The notes under the pieces were generated by a model, which saw nothing but the letters and a program-made list of their open reading frames with translations, made no database searches and had not been told where the DNA came from. Position numbers and translations under genes: made by a program. A stretch of 64,000 nt of DNA from Obelidium mucronatum (lineage: Eukaryota; Chytridiomycota; Chytridiomycetes; Chytridiales; Chytriomycetaceae): contig JAIVFH010000089.1 of assembly GCA_025765595.1 (NCBI GenBank), forward strand, positions 62,001-126,000. The letters run 5' to 3'. This document shows positions 34,739 to 45,735 of the stretch, piece by piece (the first letter of the stretch is position 1; each line of letters starts with the position of its first letter).

Positions 34739-36899
34739 AGAGAGAGAGAGACAAACCTCAGAATCAGCTTTTGACAAGGCATCCATAAGAGCCTTCATCC
34801 CACTTGCAACCCATTCAAAAGGAAACGAGTCTCTACTATGGCATTGCAGGCATTGAATGAGGAGTGTGTAAAGTGCAAACTTGACACTATTCCCAAACGC
34901 TATCGACTTTGTGGAGACTGACAAGGACGCAGAACTCAAACCCAATACGGTTTGAACAACAGCTGTGAAGAGGGACGTGATGGGTCCCACGGGGACTTGT
35001 TGGGGTGTGGCGAATTTCAATAAGGCGCCAAGACCTTTTTTGTTTTTTGTTTGGTTTGGTTTGGTTGGGGGAACAGATTTTAGGTTTCGTCAGATACAAT
35101 CTAAGAAGTATCAAACCAAAAAAAAAAGCTTACATTTCGACGCGGCAATCACAAGGGCAGACTCATTCCTTCCACCAGCAAAGGCAGAAACCGCCTGATT
35201 TTTGAATGAAGTCACTCCTGAAACATCGGCAACCATATCTTCAATGATCCCAAGGTAAACCGAGTCAACGCCATTGGTTCCAAAAATCTCAATGTACATG
35301 CACATGAGCCTGTACGATGAAATTCGCAACTGTGTGGATCGAGTGGAATAGGCAAACGATTTGCGCAACAGGAACCATAATGTGTCGCGATCAGAGATGA
35401 GTTGGGGGCCCAAACTTTTTTTGGTTATGGTTAGTTTTTTTTTTAGTTATCAGGCATCGGTTTTTCTTTTTTGTGCGAGCTCACCTTGAGATAAGAGCTC
35501 CCAGCAGTCTGTTGACATGTGAGACCAAGACCGGCATGACAGTTTTTAATTTCTCCGCATAAATGGCTTCATGGTGTCCATTCTTTGCCTATTAAAAAAA
35601 AAAGTAAAAATAAATATAAAAAAACAAAACAAAAAAAGAAAAAAAACAAAGGTTTCACCTTTTCGTTTCCAGCGACATCCAAAATGAGACTTGCAATCAC
35701 AAGAACAACATTCGGGTTCACCGAATCTTGTTTATTATTATTACATTTTGAGCCAAGAAGGTACAAGTGGGCCTGTACAAAAGACTTGAATCTATCCAAT
35801 AACGGCGCAAGACGTGCAGAGTAAGAGGACGACGAAGATTCACTGGAAGGAGTGTCGGTGATTGAAGGTAAATCGTAGGGCTGGATTTTTGATGAATATT
35901 GTGGGTCTAGGTTTCCTTTTTTGTTTAAAAATAAAAAAAAGATGATTGCTTGTCAACTAGACTCACCCTTGACAACAACAACAGAAAGTAAATCTTTGAC
36001 TACAACCAATAAAGTCTCTGAAATACGGCCACAAGTCGAAACAGTTGTGCCGGTATTCTTGCTTCCGCCAGAAGTCGCCAAAATACGAGTTGAAGCAACA
36101 AGAGCCTTGATAGCAAGCGAATTCAGCTTTGGAGAAAAGAAGGGAGCGTCTTGAGATTGCTGTTGAGTCAGGGTCTGAATGGCCAACGCTTCAATTTTAT
36201 CTGCATAAGGTTTGGTGATGGATGGGAACGTGGAACCAATGATTGTGAATTCCGTGAGAGCATGTGCCTTAAACAATGAGTGAGAAACCAAAAACATATA
36301 AATAGTAATATGTTAAGTTAATTGTTGTCATAATGGAGAAACTTGATCTTTCTCACCACTACATCTGCTGTTCCGCTGCCAACTTTTTGAAGCAAGAAAA
36401 CAAATAGTTTTTGAATGTTTGGAGTTGCCACGTCTCGTTGTAGATGGGGAAAAGGTTTGCATCGAATCAGGACACAACGGAAGGAAAGTAGGAATTCGTC
36501 AAGAAGGGGACCCGAAGATTTCTACAATTAAACAAAAAGAATCAGCAAGCAATTCGAAGGAAAAAAAACGGATTAAGCAGAGTGGAAGCCAACCTTGATT
36601 CCATTCAGCAAAAGAGTCGCCCAAGTGTTTGCATGATCACCAAACAGGTCTTGCGAGCCCTGCACCGCCAGGAAACGGACTAAAACAGCACCGATAAACA
36701 GCAGCTCCGAACACGATTTTGGCTGGCTTTGGCCCAGTAGTTTGTTTGTGCGGGCAACAAGCTGGATGGTTTCCGGCTTAGTCAGCGCCCCAATAAGGTT
36801 TGCGTCCGCCGAAATAGCGGAAACCACGGCGCGGATTCCCGCCGCATTTGGCGCAGAACCATCGGCGGCGGCGCCGAGCAAAGCGAGCAACTGCGACAT
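33893..36899 (-). CDS. RIX1: RIX1/PELP1-like pre-rRNA processing protein
   Basis: Eight exons: 36899-36594, 36521-36357, 36267-35967, 35906-35659, 35588-35485, 35414-35134, 35034-34757, 34633-33893; 807 aa. The N-terminal half is alpha-helical and repeat-like (HEAT type) without catalytic motifs: SELLFIGAVLVRFLAVQG, LDEFLLSFRCVLIRC, LIASLILDVAGN, SYRLMCMYIEIFG. The C-terminal third is Gly/Ala/Ser-rich and ends in a long Glu run after EIVFEEEE. Helical repeats plus an acidic tail fit Rix1/PELP1, the scaffold of the Rix1-Ipi1-Ipi3 (PELP1-TEX10-WDR18) complex that supports ITS2 processing and Rea1-driven remodelling of pre-60S particles. The assignment rests on architecture and moderate motif likeness. 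The gene lies 30 bp upstream of the b5 reductase start. Confidence 0.75.
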
Positions 36900-37172
36900 T
36901 TCTTTCAAATTATTTTTATCCACAAAGAAAAAAGAAAGAAGGAAAAAAAAAACAGAACACATATCAGTGAGAACTGGGATTCTTCAGATATGGTATTTTA
37001 GAGACGTTTATTATTACTTCATTCTTTTTCCGTCTTTCTTCTTCTTATTCTTCTTCTTTTCTACACTTATTTTTAAATTCAAAGAAACAACCAAACAAAT
37101 AATAATAATTAAGAGCAAAGTGAGGTCTTTTTGTCTTGTCTTTCTATCAAAAGAAGTAGTCGATCCGTCCGT

Positions 37173-37733
37173 TCAGGTGCATCGAAGGAGGACGTGTGAG
37201 CAGCATTGGTCGACTCGTTCCCAAACACTGTTGAAGGATGAGTCGATGAAGGAGTCTGTGTTGACGTGGAATCTGGCAGCCTGCGCCAATCCACTGATCC
37301 AGTCCGCCTTGCCAGCAGTGTTGGTGGCAGTGTTGCTGGCAGTGTTGCTAGCAGTGTTGCTTGTAGTAGTGTAGCGTGCAGTGTAGTTGCTGGCAGTGTA
37401 GCAAAGAGGAGTGTTGTTGCTGGCAGTGGTGCCAGCAGTGGCAAGCTGCATGTCGGCCAGGCGGGGCGCCCGGACTTGCTGCTTCGGGCAGTGCAGCTGG
37501 CCTTGGAGCTCCCGCCGGACTTGGAGGCTCCCGTTGGCCGCCGGCAGCGACAGCCGGAACAGATGCAGCGCCGCGAGGTCTCTGCCCGTCAGCGGCTCGA
37601 CGGCGATGCAGCGGCGGTCGTACACGTCGCGCGAGAACGTGTAGCTGACGTGCGGGACCGTGCTGAACGAGACCCGCTTGCTGCGCGCTGCGTGGCGGGC
37701 GAGGAGCGCGGCAGTGTGGCTGGTTGTGGTCAT
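37173..37733 (-). CDS. Hypothetical protein with a PP1-docking RVxF motif
   Basis: A single open frame of 186 aa from the ATG at 37733. Near the start SKRVSFSTVPHVSYTFSRD contains KRVSF, a perfect RVxF docking motif for protein phosphatase 1, followed by VYDRRCIAVEPLTGRDL. Short fungal proteins with an R-V-x-F ... Y-T-(Y/F) ... Y-D-R pattern are common and of unknown function. The second half is a degenerate Ala/Ser/Asn/Thr repeat (TASNTASNTATNTAG), and the end (WERVDQCCSHVLLRC) has no recognised motif. The first half is GC-rich (37440-37700) relative to its surroundings. I assign no function beyond a possible PP1 link, which is inference from five residues. Confidence 0.6.
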   Translation of the reverse strand: MTTTSHTAALLARHAARSKRVSFSTVPHVSYTFSRDVYDRRCIAVEPLTGRDLAALHLFRLSLPAANGSLQVRRELQGQLHCPKQQVRAPRLADMQLATAGTTASNNTPLCYTASNYTARYTTTSNTASNTASNTATNTAGKADWISGLAQAARFHVNTDSFIDSSFNSVWERVDQCCSHVLLRCT

Positions 37734-38660
37734 TATAGAGTTGTTTGTTCGGCGGATGTTTGAATGAATGGAGAATGTATCAATGGATGGAATTTTCTTC
37801 GCTCTCTTTGTACTCCTTTTTCTGCCCAAGCACCTCCCGTCACGTGATCCTCCTCTGAAATTGGATTTTTGACTTGCCTGCAAAAAATTCAATTGCTGTT
37901 TCACAATGGTTTCGGCCGCTTCATTTGAATCATTTCCTTTCGCGCTACTGTTGGAAGCTCTCCTTCATCCAAATTACTAGTGTCTGTCTTGGAGATGGAT
38001 TAATTTGGTTTTCTTGTGTTGACCGTGGTTTCCAGTTAATTTTCGTTTTCGTTTTTATTTGCATGCTTCTCCCATGAGCTGTACGCATAAAAGCTTCGTC
38101 CAGGAAATTTATTTGATGCGTTTGTTGCTTCGCTTCGAGCGAGGGGAGTGCTTCACGGGCTTTTTTCTGATTTAATCTTCCTGGCCTGCTTTTTAATCCG
38201 CTTTTAATCAAACACGTCTCCGCTCTGGCTTTTGGGAGGCTCCATCAAGCCAACTCCGTGAACCAAATCAAGCCATCAGAGCCACCCTCAGAGCCACCCT
38301 GGAAATTAGGTTGCTCGTTTTCACCTTCTTTTTTCTTTTTCCTTGAAAGTCGACAACCTTCACCAAGGAAGTACTACCAGATCATATTAAAAGACAAACT
38401 TCAACTTTCGTTGTTTACTTAATATTAACTTGTTCCAACACCAACTTTGCCAGGGGATCAACGAAAGATCATAAAATGTTCAAAAGAAAGTACCAGGGGG
38501 GGAGCCGATTCCAAAAAAAAAAAAAAAAAAAAAAAAATCTGGCGAGCTTGGTTACAACCTTGACAATTGAATTTGTTCTCTGAATGGAAAAACGCAAAGC
38601 AATGGAAACAAATCTTTTTTTATTTTTGGCAATTATTATCATCCACACATTCAAATATAC
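37734..38660. other. Intergenic stretch, no gene seen
   Basis: A 927-bp divergent gap between the RVxF protein (leftwards) and the TM protein (rightwards). It contains a direct doublet (cagagccaccct twice near 38276-38299) and an A run at about 38514-38537. Open frames on both strands lack motifs. It should contain both promoters. No RNA gene was recognised. Confidence 0.5.
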
Positions 38661-39100
38661 ATGTCGGTGCTTTCCGTGACTGAATTCATTCTGGGGACCG
38701 CGGCTCTTCTGCTCCTGGCATTACTCGCGTTTCTCTGTCGCCAGAAATACTTGCTATCAAACCGCAACAAGAAACGCGTTATTTTCCTTCAGAACCACCA
38801 ACTTGTCACTGGGCATTTGAATAAGAATGGAAGTGGGGAGATGGAGGGCTTAATGCAACAGCAGCAGCAACAGCAACAACAACAAGCAACCAGCCCGTTT
38901 ATGGTCTCATGCAACAACACGTCCTATGCAGCAACGCCAATTCGACAGAGAATGTCGCCCAAGAGTTCCCCACGGACGTACTCATCGCACTCAGGTTCCC
39001 GTCCACCTCTCCCTGTTCCAGTATACTCCATGAAGAGTGTTGCATCAATGAACCGAGTGGCTATTGAGAGTGTTTCCGCAGTTCCTGAAGCAGCAAAAAT

Positions 39101-39131
<31 letters not shown>

Positions 39132-39350
39132 CCAGTATTTCATCCTGCCGTCTCTGTGAATTTGGCGCGGCATTCTAGTTGTCATGTTGTTGTTGAGATG
39201 GCGGAATGGATGGTAGGGACTTCTGACAGTAGAGAGGGGATTGATGAAGACTTGGACTCTTCTGCGTCTGAATGTTGTGAAAGAGTGTCTCTGGTGAGCA
39301 GCAGTGGAACATCTGAGAAATCGGAATCGAGTGTCGTGTGGATGAAATGA
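38661..39350 (+). CDS. Single-pass membrane protein with low-complexity tail, unknown function
   Basis: One exon, 229 aa, starting MSVLSVTEFILG. Residues about 8-26 form a membrane helix (ILGTAALLLLALLAFLC) followed by basic residues (RQKYLLSNRNKKR), which predicts a cytoplasmic tail. The tail has a Gln run, Ser/Pro-rich segments (SPKSSPRTYSSHSGSRPPLP), a Thr run from ACA repeats, and an acidic Ser-rich end (SDSREGIDEDLDSSASE). No catalytic motif is recognised. The overall plan, one helix then a disordered Ser-rich cytoplasmic tail, is similar to the 513-aa protein at 49737, but the sequences do not obviously align. Pro-rich segments could bind SH3 domains such as that at 21.2 kb; this is only a suggestion. 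Confidence 0.65.
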
Positions 39351-39468
39351 CACATACTGTTTTTTACAGTAGAAAAACTAGTAAATCTATTTTTTAATTG
39401 AAGTATTAATGATAATACATAATTATATGTTATTCGGTTTCCTTTTTCGTTTATTTTCGATTTCTTCT

Positions 39469-42400
39469 TCAAAAATGTTTTTCACGGGATAAAGCTGCTC
39501 CTGGGAGTAACGTTGGTTGGAGGCCAAGTAGGTCTTCAACAAATTGGCGCCCAGTGAATTTGTCTGGGCATGATCCGTTGTACACGGCATCATTCAATAA
39601 AAGTGCACGAAATGAAGTCTGAAGATCGTCTTTTGTCATGGATTCACCTTTTTTTTTGGTTGTTCAACTATAGATGAATGTGTTGAAGGTTGTCGAAAAT
39701 CAGGAATAAATACCATATTGCTGAAGTAAACTCCAAAGCCCGTCTTTAGTAATAGTTGTGTCAGACTCAATTGTTTTGATAGCGTCTCTCTGTTGAGGTG
39801 TCAGTCCTGGATGGCATTTAACTGCATACTTGAGAGCCGCCAAGAGATCTTCTTCTGAATGGTCAAACACGGGACGATGGTTGATGTACACTAATGAAGA
39901 GGTATGTACCGAGTGAGTATTATTGGCAAAATAGCAACAACAAGTTTTTTTTTTTTTTTTTTTGTTTTACATTTGATCAGGTCTGGGAAACTAATCTCGT
40001 CCACCAGTTCTCCTTCTGCAAGAGACGAGTACTTGACTTCATTCAGAATATTGTCAATCTCATTTTCTGAAGGGTAGTACCCCATAGCTTGCATAATGGA
40101 GGGAATCTCGGAAATCCCAACAGTATCTTGGATTAAACGAGTTGTTGCAGCGTCTTCTCCTTGGCTTTTGTATATATTTTTTTTGCTTTAGTACAAGCAA
40201 CCAAAAAAAAAATCAATTGAAGTCTCAAAAGAAAACAAACCTTCTCAGCTGCGCATAGTAGAAATAATCCTCCATTTCCTTGTAAAAAGTCCCATTCTCG
40301 CCAGCCCCAGATTCATCCAACATATCCAAAAACGGCTCCATATCCTTCCCCCCAATCGCAATTTGAGTTTCCAACGCCGTTGGATTAATGCTCCACATGT
40401 GCACCGCTGCGTCTTCCAACCCAGCCGTCAACAAAAACGCGCCATCAAAAGACGAAGCAATCTTGGAAACATGGCACGGATGCGCAAGTAATCCCATAAA
40501 CTTGTGTGGGTTCCCGTCAAACGGCATTTTCGTCAAACCAACAACCTTGTCATGCGTGCTGTAAGCAACATAATTGAATGTCTGTGGGGTGTCGCCGACT
40601 CCAGAGCCCACATCTGGGACCACAACGAGACTATTCAAGTTCCCGCCGAAAGTGGGGCCGAGGGCGGTTTTTCTGCAGAGTTGGGTGTTGGAGTTGTGGA
40701 GGCGGATTTTGTATTCAGAGTTGCAAGTGAGGATAAATGTGTCGGCTGAGATTGCGGCGATTTCTCCGCCGCCGCCGTCCTTGTTGGACTGTTGCTGCTG
40801 TTGCTGGTCGGTGGCGTCTTTTCCTCCTGTTGTGGATCCGTCTTCGGGTTTTGGTGGGGTGGGTCCAATGTTGAGGGACGGGTGCCATGTGGCGGCGAGA
40901 GGTCTTGCAGTTTGTTCAATGCGTTTTAAAGAAAGGAGTTTGATTCCACTTGTGATTGTGGATGTGTCTGTATCGTATTCTGCTGCGTGTCGGTCTGCTG
41001 ATACGGAGAGAAGGCGGACTCTTGTGGGTTCCAATGCAGTTGGTGGAATAAACATGAGGGCTTAGAGGAGAAAAATACATGGAGAAGTTAGTATTAGCAG
41101 GAGCGGGAATTTTTTTTTAGGTCGAGGGTGGGGATCGCGCTCACCGATAATATCCTTATAATGAGCTTTGCACTTTCCAATTTGCATCCACACGGCGTAT
41201 TTCTCGCCGCTTGCCAGTTTCTCTACAGCTCTACCGACACCTTCAATGTTCTTTTTGGGACCGATTCGAACTTCCTTCTTGAACAAAGTGACAGCGTACT
41301 GAGAATCGCTGGCAGCAAAGTATTTCCCACAGGCAGAAAAAATGACATGATTGACACGAGATCCCAATTCATTCTCAAGAGACTCTTTGCAAATAATGTA
41401 GTATGGAGTCATGATTTCTCCCGTCACGCTGCGCTGGCCATCGCATTCTTGAAGGGTGTTTGCATCCAAGATCCGAAGAGTTCCGTTTGCGAATCCAACG
41501 ACTAAAAAAGGTTTGTTTCATATAAGTGAAATGGAGTTCTATTTCTTTCTTTTTTTTTTTTTTCCTTTTACCAAGAAGTTCTCCGTCATTCGAAAAAGCA
41601 ACAGACTCGATATTCAACTGTTCAACCACAGGTTTCTTTTTCTTTGTCAAGGGAGTATGTGGGTCTTCATCAACGTGAACGAGTTCAAATAAACGAGAGA
41701 CGACGACGCTTTTGGCAGAGTAGTCCCAAATCTGCAAGAGCCCGCTGTATCCACCGACAACGAAGCGGGGTAATTTGGGGTGCGCGGCGAGTCCGTGGAC
41801 GGATTTGTATTGCGTTTCAACGAGGATTTGAACGTCGGGGCCCTTTTTAAACAGCCCGCCAAAAAAAATAATGTAGTAAGAATGCAGAGGGGGGGAATAA
41901 AGGGGGCGTTTGGAAGTGGTGTACAAACATCTTCTATGGATCCTTGGCCTCCGTTCTTATCCGCCGAGCCTCGTCGAGACACGTAGGATCGATTGTTGGT
42001 GTTGTTGTTGTTTGGAGTGCGAATGTTTCTTGGATCTTGTTTCGATAACAAAAGGACGCGGGCCTGTTTTGTTGTGATTACGATTTCCGGGATATTCAAG
42101 TCAGAGACGATTGCTGGGAAGGTTGTAGTTGTTGTTGTTGTAATTAAAGACATCAAGGTTTTTTGAAACTAAAAAATTTTCTTACAGTCTTTGGGGTCTG
42201 TCGTTTTTGTAAATGTGGAGCAGAACGAAATGGATGTGACGGGTCCGGCTTTCAGTTTATCAAACCACATGATCAATCGAAGCTTTTCCGGGTTGGGTCA
42301 ATAATTTGGAAAAAAAAAAAAAAAAAAAAAAAAAAGGAAGGTATCAAAAACCTGAAGGTCGAAAATCTTGATTGTGCCTTCTTCGCCACCCGTCACCACG

Positions 42401-43611
42401 TATGAGTTCCCGATTGTGGTGAGGTAGTTGATTGAAGTCTGATGTAACCTTTTTTTTTTTTATAAATAAAAAACACACACATATTTGGATAAAAGAGTTT
42501 TAAAAAAAGAAATACACTCAACTTCATGAACTTGACGCAAGCGTATTTTCCTTTTCCAAGGTCCATGCTAAGGTTATTCAAGGAATGACCAGCCCATACG
42601 ATAACATCGCCGTCAACTGTTGCTGTCATTGCTTGGTGTTTTGTGGGAATGAACATTGAGTATGAGAAGTTTGCAGGTGTATGAAGAAAGTCTCTATAGT
42701 ATGGGGGGGGGGGGGGGGGGTGGAGGGTTTAGTGAATAAGAAAAAGCGACAAAAAAATCTCCCCTACTTTGAACTCAAAAGTGGGATATGCTGAGCAATT
42801 GTTCCATCCTTTTCCCAAATGAAAAAGTTTACTGTAATGTCTCCGTTTGTCATGATTTCAAATGGATCTTCTGGATTGATTTTGAGTGTTTTCTTGGATT
42901 TTCCGTCAGTTTTACAAAAAAAAAATATGAAGGAATGAACGAGAGAAAAAAAGAAAAAGGAAAAAAGAAATAGGGGAGGGTGGGGGGAAGCTTCAAAAAA
43001 AAAAAAAAATCAAAAAAAACCTGTCGTTCCCCTTCGATTTCGAGTTGACAAATCGGTTTCTCTGACTCTGTAGACCAATCCCAGATCATAATGACTTGCT
43101 TTTCCTCTATTTGACCAAAAAAAAAAATCAGTGTGTTTAAAAAATAATAGTGAACATGTGTTATAAACGTTCTTACCATTTCCAAGTGTCACCATATACT
43201 TCATATCCGCGCTAAACTCACACGCGACAACCCCAGTCCCAGCATGAATTTCGAAAATCGTTTTGATTGGAAGCGCGTTCAAAAGCGGTGGACCTGTCGG
43301 TGTGCCTGGAATCAAACTGGCAAGGTTCTGGTGGATCATGTGTGGCATGGTGTCCCAAATAATGAGGACGGGGGATTGGCCCTTGTCGGCGGTGACGACC
43401 CATCGTTTGTTTGCTGTGACGGCTGTTGCGGAGATTTCGTTGCACTGTAATGAATTTGTGTTTAGTTGAGGGAAAAAAAAACTCTGTGGAGGACAGAAAA
43501 AATTTGAGCTTATATACATACATGTCCTTGCAAAAGTTGTTGTTTCCCGCCCATCCAGTCAAAGAGAACTCCAGTGTGAGAGGACGCGTAGAACAAGACC
43601 TAAGAAAGACC

Positions 43612-43642
<31 letters not shown>

Positions 43643-43901
43643 AAGAAAGTTTTCAGATTAGATCCTTTCCAAGCCTTTGTTTTTTTTCTTTTTCGCAAAA
43701 AGGCAAGAAGATTTTGTACCTTGCGGTTCTGGCCATCGGCGAGTGAGAATACGCCACCAACAATGTTTCTGTTTAGTCCAAACGTCCAATTCAGATTCTT
43801 TGAATAGAATCAAAAAGAAAGAGAAGAGCGATTAGACAGTTTTCGATGAAGAAGGAAGGAAAGTATGTTGTAGGGCGTACGAGAACGTGTTTTTGATCCA
43901 T
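39469..43901 (-). CDS. CFAP251: CFAP251/WDR66-like WD-repeat and EF-hand axonemal protein
   Basis: Sixteen exons: 43901-43881, 43797-43720, 43599-43522, 43444-43177, 43106-43021, 42892-42768, 42693-42523, 42448-42352, 42282-42186, 42113-41929, 41842-41572, 41501-41145, 41060-40241, 40164-39971, 39890-39714, 39647-39469; 1067 aa, codon total exact. It opens MDQKHVL then NLNWTFGLNR. WD-type blades follow (VIMIWDW, VDGDVIVWAGHSL, GEEGTIKIFDL, RFVVGGYSGLLQIWDYS, LEDAAVHMWSI). The end is an EF-hand-like region (YFYYAQLRSQGED, GYYPSENEIDNILNEVKYS, LYINHRPVF, MTKDDLQTSFRALLL). WDR66/CFAP251 is part of the calmodulin- and spoke-associated complex at radial spoke 3 of motile axonemes. It implies a flagellated zoospore. 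Intron 6 needs the acceptor TCCAAG at 42893-42898; a T-rich stretch before it looks like an exon but is not. Confidence 0.9.
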
Positions 43902-43967
43902 CCGTGTTGTTTTATTTATTTATCAAGATTTCATATTATTTTTTTTTTTTTGACAATTCCAACAAAG

Positions 43968-44892
43968 ATGTCGACTGCTACGATAGTAGTGAATCCTACA
44001 GCGATGAATCAAAGCTGGGATCGATCGAATTTCGGGATTCTAATGGCTGGGTTTTCATTCGGAATGATATTTGTTGTAAGTATTGATAAAAAAAAAAAAA
44101 AAGGAGAGTAAATCAGAAAATAATAACATTGCATAGTGCCTGTTTAATCTAAAAACGCGTCGATTCGTCAAAGAAGATCGACTTGTTCTTGCTTCAGTGC
44201 TTTCTTGGTTCATTTATGTTTCTATCCAAGTAACAGACACGTGGACCAAAAAAACGACGGGAGCAATACCGCAGTTTTACTACGCGATAGTTCTATCCAC
44301 AATTTTTTACACATGCACACTCTGCAGCATTCTCTATTCGTCGTTCCGCCGGTTCATTGCCTTGACGGAAGTAAAATCCACAAAAGAAACTTTTGAAAAG
44401 ACAGCCTTTGCAATCGTGGGGATAATATTTACAGCAAGAATGATACGAACAGGATTCATATTTGCAAACAATGGAAACACGCAGTTTCCAGTATCCACGA
44501 TTCTGCAGCTTGCAACACTGTTTCCATTCTTGGTGATTCGGATTGGGGCCGACACATATTCGCTTGTAAAGTTGGTGCGAGGGAGAATCATGTTTACAAT
44601 GAATTCCAATGCGCATGTTGTTGAAAAGGCGTTGATATTGATTGGTGTTGAAATCGCGTTGGGGGTTTTGGCGTTTGTGGTTGCAGTTGAAGAAGCATTG
44701 TCGTATCAAGGAGAGAAGCCAGCGTACCTGGATTGGTTGCTTATTTCATGGTGTATGGTGGGGTGGGTTGACCAGCAAGGAATCCTCCGAAAGATTTTTG
44801 CTGAAGAGTCACATTCTTCAGAGATTATTGAAAAGAAGCCAAGTGTCATCACAGCCTATTTTTATGACAAGAGGGAGAGTGCAGTAGTGTAG
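43968..44892 (+). CDS. Multipass membrane protein of unknown function
   Basis: Two exons: 43968-44075 and 44137-44892; 288 aa. Hydrophobic segments appear about seven times: GILMAGFSFGMIFV, VLASVLSWFIYVSI, YYAIVLSTIFYTCTLCSILY, FAIVGIIFTARMI, ILQLATLFPFLVIRI, ALILIGVEIALGVLAFVVA and LDWLLISWCMVGWV. Charged loops join them (KTRRFVKED, TEVKSTKETFEK). The topology resembles a seven-helix receptor or a fungal RTA1-like protein, but no family signature is recognised. The start is only 66 bp from the CFAP251 start on the other strand, so the two genes must share a very short bidirectional promoter. A role tied to the zoospore membrane is possible but inferred only from that arrangement. Confidence 0.72.
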
Positions 44893-45049
44893 TATGATCT
44901 TTTTTGTTCTTACACCGTCTAATATTATTATTATTTAAAATATTAAAATATTAAATATAATATTTGCTTTTTATCTTAATAGTTTTTCCAATAAAAAATC
45001 AATAAATCTCGCGAAATACGCACGCCGCCCAACAGACGGCGATCGAACG

Positions 45050-45677
45050 ATGGCGCCACTTTTTCCAAACAACGACGACGAAACGACGCGACGGCCGCGG
45101 TCGCAGTCGCTTGACGGGCAAAGTCCGGGCGCGAGCCAGCGGGCGAGCCACGGGCCGAGCCTCGACTTTCCGAGTCTGAGCGCCGCGTCGGCGTGTGCGA
45201 CTTCGACTTTAACTTTAACGTCAACTTCGACTTTGTCTTCAACTTCAACTTCAACTTCAACTCCATCGCGCCCACAACCGCAACATCAACATCAACAACA
45301 ACACCAACAACCACACCAACAACACGCAAAAAAGACGTTCTCGCAGGTGCTCGCGCGCGCGACACTGGCGTCGCCTGCGCCTTCTTCGACGTCGCTGGCC
45401 GCCGCCACGCAGACAGCCGCGTTTGCGCCGCTGAGCCACGCCGGCGGCGGCAGCGGCCACAGCAGCCACAGCAGCGCGCTCGCGAAGGGCAGTCCGCCCA
45501 AGCCAGCGGCGGCGTGCGCGCACAAGGCAAAGACGGCACACGTCGGCACAATGACCACCGTGTCGATGGCCGAGTTCTTTGGCTCGGGAACGCTGAACAG
45601 CGCCGCTGGCCGCGTGCTGTCGTACAACGAAGTGGCTGCGCGGAAAGTGGCGGGGTGCGCGAATGCAAACACACTGC

Positions 45678-45735
<58 letters not shown>

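Noticed and set aside
37109..37444. 111-aa Thr/Leu/Pro-rich open frame
   Set aside because: Another frame of the tandem repeat in the RVxF protein gene.
42892..43020. A CFAP251 exon apparently lacking an AG acceptor
   Set aside because: Using the acceptor TCCAAG just before 42892 restores a canonical intron and the family sequence; no unusual splicing is needed.
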